DNA from: Anaerolineales bacterium UBA3499 | GTDB taxonomy: Bacteria; Chloroflexota; Anaerolineae; Anaerolineales; UBA11657 | Assembly: GCA_002377585.1 (NCBI GenBank) | Contig: DFQC01000043.1 | Coordinates: forward strand, 1 to 36,044 | Direction: 5' to 3' | Length of the DNA: 36,044 nucleotides | Part shown: in pieces, positions 1-8,241 of the stretch | Numbering within the stretch: position 1 is the first letter of the stretch | How the letters are laid out: each line of letters begins with the position of its first letter | Position numbers and translations under genes: made by a program | The notes under the pieces: model-generated | Seen by the model: the letters and a program-made list of their open reading frames with translations, nothing else | What the model was told of the DNA's origin: nothing | The model's database searches: none

Positions 1-1
1 G

Positions 2-94
2 CAGCATCAGGAAGAGCAGCATCATGAAGAGCAACATCATGAAGAAGGTCCGCCGGAAGAACATCATGAAGAAGGTCCGCCTGGTCCGCCTTAA
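2..94 (+). CDS. C-terminal tail of a His/Glu-rich protein, cut by the left edge
   Basis: An open frame enters from the left edge and ends at TAA 92-94. The visible 30 residues are almost only His, Glu, Gln, Gly and Pro, built from repeats of HHEE followed by GPP. Two perfect 20-bp direct copies (35-54 and 62-81) lie in the same frame, so the repeat is expressed as a repeated peptide. Such tails often bind transition metals such as nickel, zinc or copper in metallochaperones and transporters, but the domain that would identify the protein lies outside the window. The compositional bias of a real frame and the stop before the next gene support coding. The function is unknown. Confidence 0.55.
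   Translation, partial: QHQEEQHHEEQHHEEGPPEEHHEEGPPGPP
35..81 (+). repeat. Two 20-bp in-frame direct repeats
   Basis: The 20-bp unit CATCATGAAGAAGGTCCGCC occurs without mismatch at 35-54 and 62-81. The start points are 27 nt (9 codons) apart, so each copy encodes the same peptide, HHEEGPP. Shorter variants of the CATCATGAAGA core lie just upstream. This looks like a coding microrepeat that can expand or contract without shifting the frame. Confidence 0.7.
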
Positions 95-171
95 GAACAT
101 GAAGGAGAGTGGGGAGAGTCATCTTTCAATATGACTCAATCTTCGTGACGCCTCCCTTAAGGAGACAAAAT

Positions 172-633
172 TTGTATTTTAAAGAGAGTGTTATATTCTT
201 TGATGGTTGCTGCCCATTGTGTGTGAGATCTGTCAGGTTATTACATATATTTGACTGGTTGGGTTGCTTTGTATGTCTGGACTTTCGTCAGGATCAGGTG
301 AGTAAACTACTTAAATGCGTGTCTGCAGAACAACTTGAGGAGCAAATGGTCCTTATCACATCTTGTGGTGATATAAGATTCGGGTTTACGGCTTGGCGTT
401 ATATTATTCGTAGATTGCCCTTATTTTTTATCCCTGCTCACTTATTGTACTTACCAGTTGTGTCCAGTCTTGGTGATAGGTTTTATAGGATGATTGCTAA
501 GAGTCGTTTAGGGCTTGTGCATTGCGCGCCAGGTGCCTGTGAATATACTCATGCTGTTTCAAGTGTCGAACTCAAACATGATGAAGCTTGGTTAGAAGGT
601 ATTAATATAGCTAATAGCAGGGTGGTAAACTGA
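172..633 (+). CDS. DCC-family thiol-disulfide oxidoreductase-like protein (DUF393)
   Basis: A small protein of the DCC (DUF393) family, named for the N-terminal Asp-Cys-Cys region. The signature FFDGCCPLC is followed by the family's usual spacing to a C-terminal segment with FGFTAWRYI and an SRLG ending region. The CxxC suggests thiol-disulfide chemistry, but no substrate is established for the family. I start it at TTG 172 because AAGGAG (159-164) sits 7 nt upstream and the signature then falls close to the N-terminus, as is usual. An in-frame GTG at 109 would add 21 residues of unconvincing sequence and has its purine run only 1 nt away. Expected length is 153 aa. It lies downstream of the His/Glu-rich gene and faces the aminotransferase convergently. 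Confidence 0.8.
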   Translation: MYFKESVIFFDGCCPLCVRSVRLLHIFDWLGCFVCLDFRQDQVSKLLKCVSAEQLEEQMVLITSCGDIRFGFTAWRYIIRRLPLFFIPAHLLYLPVVSSLGDRFYRMIAKSRLGLVHCAPGACEYTHAVSSVELKHDEAWLEGINIANSRVVN

Positions 634-647
634 TAAACATATTGTTA

Positions 648-1805
648 TCAGATCCAGGCGGCTATCCTTTCCATTGCTTCTTGTATGCGTGGTGCTGGTG
701 TTCCTAGCGATATACGAAAATAACCTTCGCCACAGTCTCCGAAAAATGATCCAGGAGTGACTGATACGCCAATTTCTTCTAGAATTGCTTGGGTAAATTC
801 ATTAGATGGCACTTCGGTATGGATGCGTACCCATACATACATAGCTGCTTGTGGTTTGTGAGCAACTAGACCCGCCTTTGATAACCCATCTAAAACAATA
901 TCTCGTCTTTCCTGGTAAATTGTGTTACGTTCACTAAACCAGGTTTGATCGCCGGTCAAAGCTGCGACTCCAGCTGCTTGAATAGCCTGAAACTGACTGG
1001 AGTCCACGTTGGTTTTCAACGTGTGTAATGCTGTAATTGCTGATTCAAGTCCACATGCCATCCCTAGACGCCAACCAGCCATATTGTAAGTCTTGGATAG
1101 TGAATTGAACTCTACTGATATCTCTTTTGCTCCGGGAACTTGTAGCAAACTTGGTGCCTTATATCCGTCAAAAGTAATATCCATATAAGGTGCATCGTGG
1201 CAGATCATTATTTGATGTGTGTGGGCGAACTCTACTAATTCAGCAAAGAATGTATCATTGACAGTTGCTCCAGTAGGATTATTTGGGTAATTTAGCCAAA
1301 GTAGTTTGGCTCTCCGCTTGGCATCCTCTGGAATGGCATCTAGATCTGGAAGAAAGTGATTGTTCTCTAATATTGGCATAGTAACCACTTCGGCACCGGC
1401 AAATTTAGCTGCGCTTGCATAGACAGCATATCCGGGGTCAGGTACTAATGCCACATCATTAGGGTTTAGGTAAGCCATAGACAAGTGAAAGAGTCCTTCT
1501 TTCGATCCAATCAGTCCAACCACCTCTGATTTTGGGTCTAGATTTACGTCAAAACGATCAGAATAATAAGTGGATACTGCTCCTCGGAAGTCAGGAGTGC
1601 CTCCTAGCGGTGAATATCCATGCAGATTTTCTTCTGAGCTGGCCTTTTGTAGAGTGTCCACTATAAATGGTGCAGGAGGTAAATCTGGTGATCCTACATC
1701 CAACCTGATAACATCTTTCCCTTCCGCTTTAAGTTCTGCAATACGTAACCCTAGTTTTGCGAAAAAATAGGGTTCTACTGTGTCCATGCGTTTGGCTAGT
1801 TGCAT
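648..1805 (-). CDS. PLP-dependent class I/II aminotransferase, LL-diaminopimelate aminotransferase-like
   Basis: A 385-residue fold-type I aminotransferase. The PLP-binding lysine is K238 in the motif SLSKTYNMAGWRLG, the Asn-Pro region reads WLNYPNNPTGA, and the N-terminus carries the DVGSPDLPP substrate loop. The order of motifs and the length fit the LL-diaminopimelate aminotransferase/AlaC group, which makes LL-2,6-diaminopimelate for lysine and peptidoglycan synthesis. Specificity within this group is hard to read from sequence alone, and an aspartate or alanine aminotransferase is possible. An AGGAG lies about 8 nt before the ATG. The DUF3048 lipoprotein is the next gene upstream on the same strand, 32 nt away, so the two may be cotranscribed. 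Confidence 0.85.
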   Translation of the reverse strand: MQLAKRMDTVEPYFFAKLGLRIAELKAEGKDVIRLDVGSPDLPPAPFIVDTLQKASSEENLHGYSPLGGTPDFRGAVSTYYSDRFDVNLDPKSEVVGLIGSKEGLFHLSMAYLNPNDVALVPDPGYAVYASAAKFAGAEVVTMPILENNHFLPDLDAIPEDAKRRAKLLWLNYPNNPTGATVNDTFFAELVEFAHTHQIMICHDAPYMDITFDGYKAPSLLQVPGAKEISVEFNSLSKTYNMAGWRLGMACGLESAITALHTLKTNVDSSQFQAIQAAGVAALTGDQTWFSERNTIYQERRDIVLDGLSKAGLVAHKPQAAMYVWVRIHTEVPSNEFTQAILEEIGVSVTPGSFFGDCGEGYFRISLGTPAPRIQEAMERIAAWI

Positions 1806-1837
1806 GATATGTTTCTCCTGTTGATATTAGTATCGGG

Positions 1838-3172
1838 TTATTCTGTTGGTAATATAAGCTTACCCCAGTCATAGGGCGACTTATGTGTGATTGTCCATAC
1901 CCCATCTTGATCAGCAGTCTCTGAACCTAGACCTGTGGTATGAAACCAGGTTTTCCCTGGATGTAACGCTATTGAGTTGTTGTCTGCGTCAACCAGGAAT
2001 GTCATGTCTGCGCTATCCATGCGTACCCAGTTGACTGAGTAGGCCTGGCCATTACGTAATATTAGAGCAGGACCTCCTCCCCATAATTGAATCTCGGTGG
2101 CAAACGCTGCGTGGATGCCATCCGCGGCGTAATCCTCAGGTACAGTAGAATCGACAACATGATTGGCGAAAAGCACTATAAGATTGTCAGCTGTAATTTG
2201 CGTATTGGTGTTGTAATCAAAATGTGGTTCAAGATCCACTTCTGATATTTCTGTCCAGCGATAATATTTTTCATCACCAGGGTTGTAACGCCATTCAGAA
2301 TGCGCCTCACGACTATAATCTACCCGTAAACGTACAGCATTTTGGCCCCCATTTGGTATGGTCTCTTGGAAAGCTAACCCTTGTATTCTAGGTGTCATGT
2401 TAAGTCCCAGATCGTCCAATGTTTGCCAGACAGCACCTGTATCTACGAATACCGAGTTGGCACTCTGGCTTTCGCGACAAATGGGCGGACAACCAAAACT
2501 TGTTGAGTTCGTTATTACGGCTGGATACCAAGTTTTTTGACGCAGTCTCTCTAATGTACCATCTGACATGCCGGATGCTACTAGTGCTCCACTGAACATT
2601 TCAGTTAAAGTAGTATCAATAAGCCGTGCTGATCTAATTGAGCCAACTCGTGTAGCTTCTCCCGCGTAAAATATTGCCGTAAATCGGGTAGTACCTCCCT
2701 CAGCATAGTGTTCCCATACCATATCGGCTGCTGCTAAACCAGATTGAGGTCTTACACTGCGCGGGTAATGAGATATCTTGATAGCTAATGGTCTACGCTC
2801 TAATTTGGTTGTGTCTTCTACGTATAAGCCTGTTAAAGGATTAATACCCTTGGGATATTCATGTGGTCCGAATATTGGCTCTGTGGTGGCAGTTGGCAAC
2901 AATGTGGCGGTAGGAGCTGCAGTGTTAGCAGATGTGACTGTGGGGGCCACTATTGTATTTTTTGGAATTGGTGGCGGGAGTGTAGCATCAATCTCCGAGC
3001 TTTCCTCGGAAATTGATTTGGATGATGTTGTGGGAACAATTTGCGCTGCGCTTTCTGGATTTGGTGACTCTGGTTCACGTCCACAGGATACCAACAGTAT
3101 TAGACTTAATACTATGAACAATTGTGTAATCCAAGTTACATGTGAGTATTTATTAGGTTTGGTAAAACGCAT
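1838..3172 (-). CDS. DUF3048 domain lipoprotein
   Basis: A 444-residue exported lipoprotein. Residues about 14-30 form a hydrophobic signal segment ending in the lipobox LVSC, with the lipidated cysteine at about residue 30. A Ser/Pro/Thr/Ala-rich linker runs to about residue 98. The rest matches DUF3048: NPLTGL near its start, then RPLAIKISH, RPQSGLAAADMVWE and RVGSIRSAR, and a C-terminal half ending in the PYDWGKLILP region. Proteins of this type (YerB-like) are cell-surface anchored and have no proven enzymatic role. The start is ATG at 3172 without a clear ribosome binding site. The gene is followed by the aminotransferase, and tRNA-Glu lies upstream on the same strand. Confidence 0.88.
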   Translation of the reverse strand: MRFTKPNKYSHVTWITQLFIVLSLILLVSCGREPESPNPESAAQIVPTTSSKSISEESSEIDATLPPPIPKNTIVAPTVTSANTAAPTATLLPTATTEPIFGPHEYPKGINPLTGLYVEDTTKLERRPLAIKISHYPRSVRPQSGLAAADMVWEHYAEGGTTRFTAIFYAGEATRVGSIRSARLIDTTLTEMFSGALVASGMSDGTLERLRQKTWYPAVITNSTSFGCPPICRESQSANSVFVDTGAVWQTLDDLGLNMTPRIQGLAFQETIPNGGQNAVRLRVDYSREAHSEWRYNPGDEKYYRWTEISEVDLEPHFDYNTNTQITADNLIVLFANHVVDSTVPEDYAADGIHAAFATEIQLWGGGPALILRNGQAYSVNWVRMDSADMTFLVDADNNSIALHPGKTWFHTTGLGSETADQDGVWTITHKSPYDWGKLILPTE

Positions 3173-3262
3173 ATGTCAATATATAGTGTAGGATTTTTGT
3201 ATCCTGTAAAGGATGTACCTGCATTGAAAAGCAATGTATGCTGATGTTAATTATACTACTTG

Positions 3263-3335
3263 TGCCCCCACGGAGATTCGAACTCCGGTCTTGGGCTTGA
3301 AAGGCCCACGTCCTGGTCCCCTAGACGATGGGGGC
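3263..3335 (-). tRNA. tRNA-Glu (anticodon UUC)
   Basis: The minus strand folds as a complete cloverleaf of 73 nt. The acceptor arm pairs GCCCCCA with TGGGGGC and the discriminator is A. The anticodon stem TGGGC/GCCCA encloses the loop CTTTCAA, giving anticodon TTC. The T-arm carries GTTCGAATC. The 3' CCA is not encoded. A good promoter lies immediately upstream (3353-3382). Confidence 0.97.
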
Positions 3336-3352
3336 TTATTGACACGCGCGGC

Positions 3353-3382
3353 ATTCTACCATGTATAGAAAGTGTGGGTCAA
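3353..3382 (-). promoter_or_regulatory. Sigma70-type promoter for tRNA-Glu
   Basis: On the minus strand, TTGACC (-35, forward 3377-3382) and TAGAAT (-10, forward 3353-3358) are separated by 18 nt. The -10 box lies 17 nt before the first base of the tRNA. Both hexamers match five of six consensus bases. Confidence 0.6.
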
Positions 3383-3461
3383 GTCACATGAGCATTTGTA
3401 TTGATTGTGGTAGACTTCAATGTATCACAGTCCGCGCAAATTATTTCACTATAGGAACCCT

Positions 3462-4967
3462 ATGAATTCGACTTTAGAGACCTTGAAAATGCGTCTAGCC
3501 GAGGTTGTTGATCTGCAAAGAGCTTCCGCGTTGTTGTCTTGGGAACAACAAACTTATATGCCTTCAGGAGGTGCTAAAGCACGTTCCGAGCAATTGGCCA
3601 CACTTCAAGGTCTGGCTCATCGACTGTTTATTACTGATGAAATTGGTGAACTTATAAACGATTTGAAGAACGTATCATTACAGTGGAATTATGATACTGA
3701 TGAAGCGAGTTTACTGCGCTTAGTAGAGCGTCAGTATGAACGTGAAAGAAAGATACCCAGTCAATTGGTTTCAGAGCTAGCTAGTACTACTGCATTGGCA
3801 CAGGAGGCTTGGGCTTTAGCTAGGCAGAATGACGATTATTCGATATTTATGCCACATCTACAAAGAGTAATAGAGCTGACACGAGAGCAAGCTGAATGTT
3901 TTGCACCATATGACAATTTATATGATCCGCTTCTGGACAAATATGAACCGGGTATGAAAACTTCCGAAGTGCAAATGATGTTCGATGGTATGAAAGAAGA
4001 AATTATCCATTTGGTTCACGCCATTAATTCTCGTTCTGATGAGGTGGACAACACAATTCTTTATGGCAAGTTTGATATTGAACAGCAGCGAGAGTTCGGG
4101 TTGCGCGTAGCCAAACAATTTGGTTATGATTTGAATCGTGGTCGTCTGGATGAGACATTGCACCCATTTTGTACTCATTTTTCAATTGACGATGTTCGTA
4201 TTACGACGCGTTTTGATAGCGAGTTTTTACCCTCGGCTCTTTTTGGTACTATGCATGAAGTAGGTCATGCTTTATATGAGCAAGGAATATCGCCAAATCT
4301 TGACCGTACGGGAATGGACACTGGTGTTTCATTAGGTGTACATGAATCACAATCACGTCTGTGGGAAAATTTGGTGGGTCGCAGTCGTCCATTCTGGAAT
4401 CATTATTTTCCACAATTACAAATGTTTTTCCCAGATGCTTTTAGTACAGTTAGTCAAGATGAATTTTATCGTGCAATCAACAGGTCTGAGCCATCCTTGA
4501 TTAGAGTAGAAGCAGACGAAGTGACTTATAACTTACACATAATTATTAGGTTTGAATTGGAACTGGAGCTACTTAGTGGAGGATTGCATCTAAATGATTT
4601 GCCGGCTGCATGGGTAGAAAAGTATAAAGATTATCTTGGCATAGGTCCCAATAATTATGCTGATGGCGTATTACAAGACATACATTGGTCCATTGGTGCT
4701 ATTGGATATTTTGCTACTTATACCATTGGCAACTTGCTTTCTGTGCAGTTATTTGATTGTGCAAGGAAAGAGATCGAGAATTTAGATGCTGACATAGCAC
4801 AAGGTAATTTTGAGGCCTTGCTTCATTGGTTGCGTGAAAACATACATTGCCATGGTAGCAAGTTTACTCCTGGCGAGTTGGTCAAGCGCATAACAGGTAA
4901 TTCTATGGATGCGCAACCTTATCTCAATTATTTACGTAACAAATATAGCGAAATCTACAAGCTGTAG
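3462..4967 (+). CDS. Carboxypeptidase M32 (thermostable carboxypeptidase Taq family)
   Basis: A zinc metallocarboxypeptidase of family M32, about 501 aa, which trims C-terminal residues from peptides in the cytoplasm. The zinc site HEVGH (H265, E266, H269 from the chosen start) lies within the family's HExxH-ALYEQG motif. The family landmarks DRTGMDTGVSLGVHESQSR, RVEADEVTYNLHI and the late GAIGYF/TIGN segment all follow in the right order. I choose ATG 3462 because AGGA lies 5-6 nt upstream and M32 proteins begin with a helix like the one here. An upstream in-frame ATG at 3420 adds 14 unrelated residues and has no ribosome binding site. The gene stands alone, transcribed towards the aldehyde dehydrogenase block. 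Confidence 0.92.
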   Translation: MNSTLETLKMRLAEVVDLQRASALLSWEQQTYMPSGGAKARSEQLATLQGLAHRLFITDEIGELINDLKNVSLQWNYDTDEASLLRLVERQYERERKIPSQLVSELASTTALAQEAWALARQNDDYSIFMPHLQRVIELTREQAECFAPYDNLYDPLLDKYEPGMKTSEVQMMFDGMKEEIIHLVHAINSRSDEVDNTILYGKFDIEQQREFGLRVAKQFGYDLNRGRLDETLHPFCTHFSIDDVRITTRFDSEFLPSALFGTMHEVGHALYEQGISPNLDRTGMDTGVSLGVHESQSRLWENLVGRSRPFWNHYFPQLQMFFPDAFSTVSQDEFYRAINRSEPSLIRVEADEVTYNLHIIIRFELELELLSGGLHLNDLPAAWVEKYKDYLGIGPNNYADGVLQDIHWSIGAIGYFATYTIGNLLSVQLFDCARKEIENLDADIAQGNFEALLHWLRENIHCHGSKFTPGELVKRITGNSMDAQPYLNYLRNKYSEIYKL

Positions 4968-4971
4968 ATTT
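4951..4971. terminator. Possible bidirectional terminator hairpin between convergent genes
   Basis: A perfect 9-bp inverted repeat, AAATCTACA and TGTAGATTT, encloses a 3-nt loop and spans the stop codon of the carboxypeptidase gene. A second, weaker hairpin (4972-4991) follows directly and covers the end of the convergent minus-strand gene. Neither is GC-rich and neither has a strong T tract, so function as an intrinsic terminator is only plausible. Confidence 0.35.
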
Positions 4972-4981
4972 AGGTTCTAAA

Positions 4982-5845
4982 TTAGAATCCTATTGGATGC
5001 CAGGTGGTTTTAGTTTCTTGTGTGCGGAGTATAGCGTAGGGGCTCAAAGAGGACTCATACTCCCAGTCCTGGCGAGTACAGATTGAAACACGTTTAACAT
5101 TTTCAGCAGCATTGGTTTCAATCTGTGTTATTTCATCTTTGTCTTCCCCAAAATATATCAAAGCATTTACTTCCATATGGGTTGAAAATTGATCTATCAG
5201 CTCTGAACGGAATCCGGTCAGTAGATTTACCACTCCGGCAGGTACATCAGAGGTATGTAATGTTTCTGACAATGATGAAGTACATAATGGGTTTTCCTCA
5301 GACATGAGTGTCACACATGTATTTCCACCGACTAATGTAGGCGCAATTGCACTGACAATTCCTAGAAGACCCGATTCTCTTGGGGCAATTATTGCGACCA
5401 CACCTGTTGCTTCAAGTGCAGTGAAGTTAAAGTATGGAGCCGATACAGGGTTAACACTGCTGAATAATTGTTGATACTTATCTGCCCATCCTGCATAATA
5501 AACTAGCAAATCAATAGTTTGCCTTACCTCTAACTGTGCGTCTTCTGAATCAAGTCCTTGAGTACGCAATTCTTCTACAAGTTGTGCACTTCGCCCTTCT
5601 AATATCTCGGCGCATCGATATATGATTTGAGCTCTGTTATAAGCAGTTCTAGATGACCATCCAGAAAAGGCATTTTTTGCAGCTAACACAGAGTCGCGAA
5701 AATCTTTACGAGAAGCACGACATATGTTTGTAGAATCTTTGGTGTCTGATGTGGTCCAACCAAAGGTGCGTTCTGATTCGCTTCGCGCGAATTTTCCGTT
5801 GATAAACATCTTGTGTGTTTTGCGAACATTTATTCTATCATTCAT
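4982..5845 (-). CDS. Half-length aldehyde dehydrogenase-like protein lacking the catalytic domain
   Basis: A 287-residue protein that aligns with the N-terminal NAD-binding part of aldehyde dehydrogenases: KMFINGKFARSES at the start, YYAGWADKYQ near residue 117, then GVVAIIAPRE and PAGVVNLLTG. It then jumps to a short C-terminal stretch ending in WHPIGF. The ELGG glutamate and the catalytic cysteine loop of active enzymes are absent, so it should not be a dehydrogenase on its own. It follows the complete aldehyde dehydrogenase by 2 nt and shares the YYAGWADK block with it, which suggests an old duplication and a structural or regulatory partner role. The intact frame and ordinary codon use argue against a recent pseudogene. 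Confidence 0.8.
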   Translation of the reverse strand: MNDRINVRKTHKMFINGKFARSESERTFGWTTSDTKDSTNICRASRKDFRDSVLAAKNAFSGWSSRTAYNRAQIIYRCAEILEGRSAQLVEELRTQGLDSEDAQLEVRQTIDLLVYYAGWADKYQQLFSSVNPVSAPYFNFTALEATGVVAIIAPRESGLLGIVSAIAPTLVGGNTCVTLMSEENPLCTSSLSETLHTSDVPAGVVNLLTGFRSELIDQFSTHMEVNALIYFGEDKDEITQIETNAAENVKRVSICTRQDWEYESSLSPYAILRTQETKTTWHPIGF

Positions 5846-5847
5846 AA

Positions 5848-7329
5848 TTATCGAGTGTTGGTTGTCAGGTTTAGGTATGGTAGAAGTCCTTCCACGCCTC
5901 CCTCTCTTCCCATGCCACTTTCCTTGTATCCACCAAAAGGCGAACTAGGATCAAATTTGTTGAAAGTGTTTGCCCAAATGACTCCAGCCCGAATATTACG
6001 GGTCACTTTGAATATTTTAGCACCTTTATCAGTCCATACTCCTCCCGATAGACCGTAAGGAGTATTGTTGGCTTTTTCAATGACTTCATCTACAGTACGA
6101 AATGTCTGAATTGCTAATACTGGACCAAAAATTTCTTCTTGTACAATGCGATGAGATTGCGAAACATTACTGAACAAAGTAGGAGCATGCCAGTATCCTG
6201 TGTCAGGTAGGATGCAGCTCGATTGGTACAATTCCCCACCTTCTTGTTGTCCAATTTCGACATATGATTGTATGCGTTTTAGTTGGTCGATGGAGTTTAT
6301 TGCTCCAATGTCTGTATTCTTGTCTAGAGGATCTCCAACTATCAGAGTTTCCATGCGTTCGCGCAATTTTTGGGTAACCTCTTTAGCTACACTCTCTTCT
6401 ACGAATAGACGTGAGCCTGCACAGCATACGTGCCCTTGGTTAAAGAAAATGGAATTGACTATACCTTCTATTGCTTGATCTATTGCGGCGTCTGCAAATA
6501 TAATATTTGCTGCTTTGCCACCTAATTCTAAGGTGAAGCGTTTGTCCTTGCCTGCCAATGCTCTCATTATGTCCTTTCCAACAGTAGTAGATCCAGTGAA
6601 TGCAATTTTATCAATACCAGGGTGACGTACTAATTGTTTTCCTAAATCTCCATCACCAGTCACAATATTTACTACTCCGGGTGGTAGGTCCGCCTCACGT
6701 ATTATGTCGGCTAGTATCATTGCAGTTAGAGGAGTAGTTTCAGCCGGTTTGAGGACCAGGGTGTTTCCAGTTGCTAGTGCTGGGGCAATCTTCCAGGCTG
6801 CCATCAGTAGTGGAAAATTCCATGGAATGATTTGTGCTGCTACTCCTACAGATTGTGCCTGACGACCTGGAAAAGCATAATCAAGCTTATCTGCCCATCC
6901 AGCATAATAGAAGAAATGTGCAGCAGCGAGAGGAATGTCAACATCGCGAGATTCGCGGATTGGTTTACCACCATCTAGGCTTTCTACGATAGCTAGCTCA
7001 CGCGATCGTTCTTGTATCATACGGGCAATTCTAAACAAGAACTTGCCACGTTCGGATGCGGTCATTTGAGACCATGGTCCCTCATAAGCATGTCTTGCTG
7101 CGTCTACAGCAAGATCTACATCTTCAACTCCGGCTTCGGCTACTTTTGTCAATGTCTTTTCGGTTGCAGGGTTAATACTATCCCGATACGATTCGCTTTT
7201 TGAAGCAGTGAACTTTCCGTCGATGAATAACTCGTACGAGTCATGAATATTCACATGCTCTACACTTTGAGGGGCTGGATCATACGTCCAGTCGGCTTGT
7301 GTGTTTTGGGAATAATTCTCTATAGTCAT
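5848..7329 (-). CDS. NAD(P)-dependent aldehyde dehydrogenase
   Basis: A full-length (493 aa) aldehyde dehydrogenase that oxidises an aldehyde to its acid. The catalytic cysteine is C302 in NQGHVCCAGSR, the general-base glutamate lies in TLELGGKAANIIF, and the cofactor-binding segments IIPWNFPL, LKPAETTPL and FTGSTTVGK are intact. It sits between deoC (9 nt upstream) and the half-length homologue (2 nt downstream) on the minus strand. Deoxyribose-phosphate aldolase releases acetaldehyde, so acetaldehyde is the most likely substrate. That is inferred from context, since the sequence does not fix specificity. Confidence 0.9.
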   Translation of the reverse strand: MTIENYSQNTQADWTYDPAPQSVEHVNIHDSYELFIDGKFTASKSESYRDSINPATEKTLTKVAEAGVEDVDLAVDAARHAYEGPWSQMTASERGKFLFRIARMIQERSRELAIVESLDGGKPIRESRDVDIPLAAAHFFYYAGWADKLDYAFPGRQAQSVGVAAQIIPWNFPLLMAAWKIAPALATGNTLVLKPAETTPLTAMILADIIREADLPPGVVNIVTGDGDLGKQLVRHPGIDKIAFTGSTTVGKDIMRALAGKDKRFTLELGGKAANIIFADAAIDQAIEGIVNSIFFNQGHVCCAGSRLFVEESVAKEVTQKLRERMETLIVGDPLDKNTDIGAINSIDQLKRIQSYVEIGQQEGGELYQSSCILPDTGYWHAPTLFSNVSQSHRIVQEEIFGPVLAIQTFRTVDEVIEKANNTPYGLSGGVWTDKGAKIFKVTRNIRAGVIWANTFNKFDPSSPFGGYKESGMGREGGVEGLLPYLNLTTNTR

Positions 7330-7338
7330 GTCTATTGT

Positions 7339-8241
7339 CTAGTCCAGAGAAAAATAAGATGTAGATTGATATATTCCAGTATTTTGTTTAACAACTTGCA
7401 TTAGTATATCATTGGCAAGTGAACTAGCACCAAATCTAAACAGGTCTGGATGCAACCAATCTTGTCCCAAAGTCTCACGTAACATTACTAGATATTGAAT
7501 TGCCTGCTTCGATTTACTAATACCACCAGCTGGTTTCAGACCAACTTTTCTGCCATGCTTGCGGTAGAAATCTTGAATAGCTTGCATCATTACAAGAGTT
7601 ACTTCAGGAGTTGCAGCAGGTTGAATCTTTCCTGTGCTTGTCTTGATAAAATCGGCTCCGGCTGCCATGGCAATATCACTTGCTGTGCGCACGTTGTCAA
7701 GTGTCACGAGTTCGCCCGTTTCTAAGATAACTTTAAGATGTGCTGATCCGCATGCCTCTTTTACTCTGCTAATTTCTTCTGCAACATAATCAAAGTCTCC
7801 ACTCAAGAATCTGCCTCGTGATATGACCATATCTATTTCGTCGGCACCGTCTTGTGCTGCTTGTTTGACCTCATCTAATTTGGTTTCTAAACTTGTCATT
7901 CCGCTGGGGAAGGCTGTAGCAACGGCAGCGACTTTAACTTTGCTATCTTGCAGTGCTTGCTTCGCAGTGCTAATCATCGGCGCATACACGCATATTGCAG
8001 CAACGTGAGGTAGGCCTGGAAAGCTTTCATGAAGATGTGTAGCTTTGTAGCAAAGTTGACGTACTTTATTAGGAGAATCACGCCCCTCAAGAGTTGTAAG
8101 GTCAATCATGCTTAGGGCTAGAGTAAGAGCCTCCTTCTTGGATTCGGCTTTAATACTTCGAGATTGTAGTCGCGCAACTCGTTCCTGTACCCCAATTTGG
8201 TCAACCTTAGTTTCTGACAGTTTCATTTTGTGTACACTCAA
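7339..8241 (-). CDS. deoC: Deoxyribose-phosphate aldolase
   Basis: Cleaves 2-deoxyribose 5-phosphate to glyceraldehyde 3-phosphate and acetaldehyde in deoxynucleoside breakdown. The Schiff-base lysine is K200 in DFIKTSTGK (numbered from the TTG start). The second active-site lysine is in VGLKPAGGI, and AVATAFPSG is the family's early strand. At 300 aa it has the N-terminal extension and the YFSLD-like tail seen in the longer bacterial class. The start is uncertain: TTG 8241 overlaps the signal peptidase stop as TTGA and has a CGGAG about 11 nt upstream, whereas ATG 8226 has no clear ribosome binding site. It precedes two aldehyde dehydrogenase genes that could use the acetaldehyde. Confidence 0.92.
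   Translation of the reverse strand: MSVHKMKLSETKVDQIGVQERVARLQSRSIKAESKKEALTLALSMIDLTTLEGRDSPNKVRQLCYKATHLHESFPGLPHVAAICVYAPMISTAKQALQDSKVKVAAVATAFPSGMTSLETKLDEVKQAAQDGADEIDMVISRGRFLSGDFDYVAEEISRVKEACGSAHLKVILETGELVTLDNVRTASDIAMAAGADFIKTSTGKIQPAATPEVTLVMMQAIQDFYRKHGRKVGLKPAGGISKSKQAIQYLVMLRETLGQDWLHPDLFRFGASSLANDILMQVVKQNTGIYQSTSYFSLD

Noticed and set aside
3191..3235. Terminator or riboswitch between tRNA-Glu and the DUF3048 gene
   Set aside because: Only two very short hairpins (AGGAT/ATCCT and CATTG/CAATG) are present, with no T tract and no recognised riboswitch core.
3918..4178. Antisense open frame of 86 codons inside the carboxypeptidase gene
   Set aside because: It lies wholly within a well-supported gene on the other strand, has no recognisable motif and no ribosome binding site. 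The same holds for other long antisense frames inside der, ybbR and pepM.
4982..5845. Pseudogene call for the short aldehyde dehydrogenase
   Set aside because: The frame is intact, starts and ends cleanly, and has a distinctive C-terminal tail. It looks like a maintained short paralogue.
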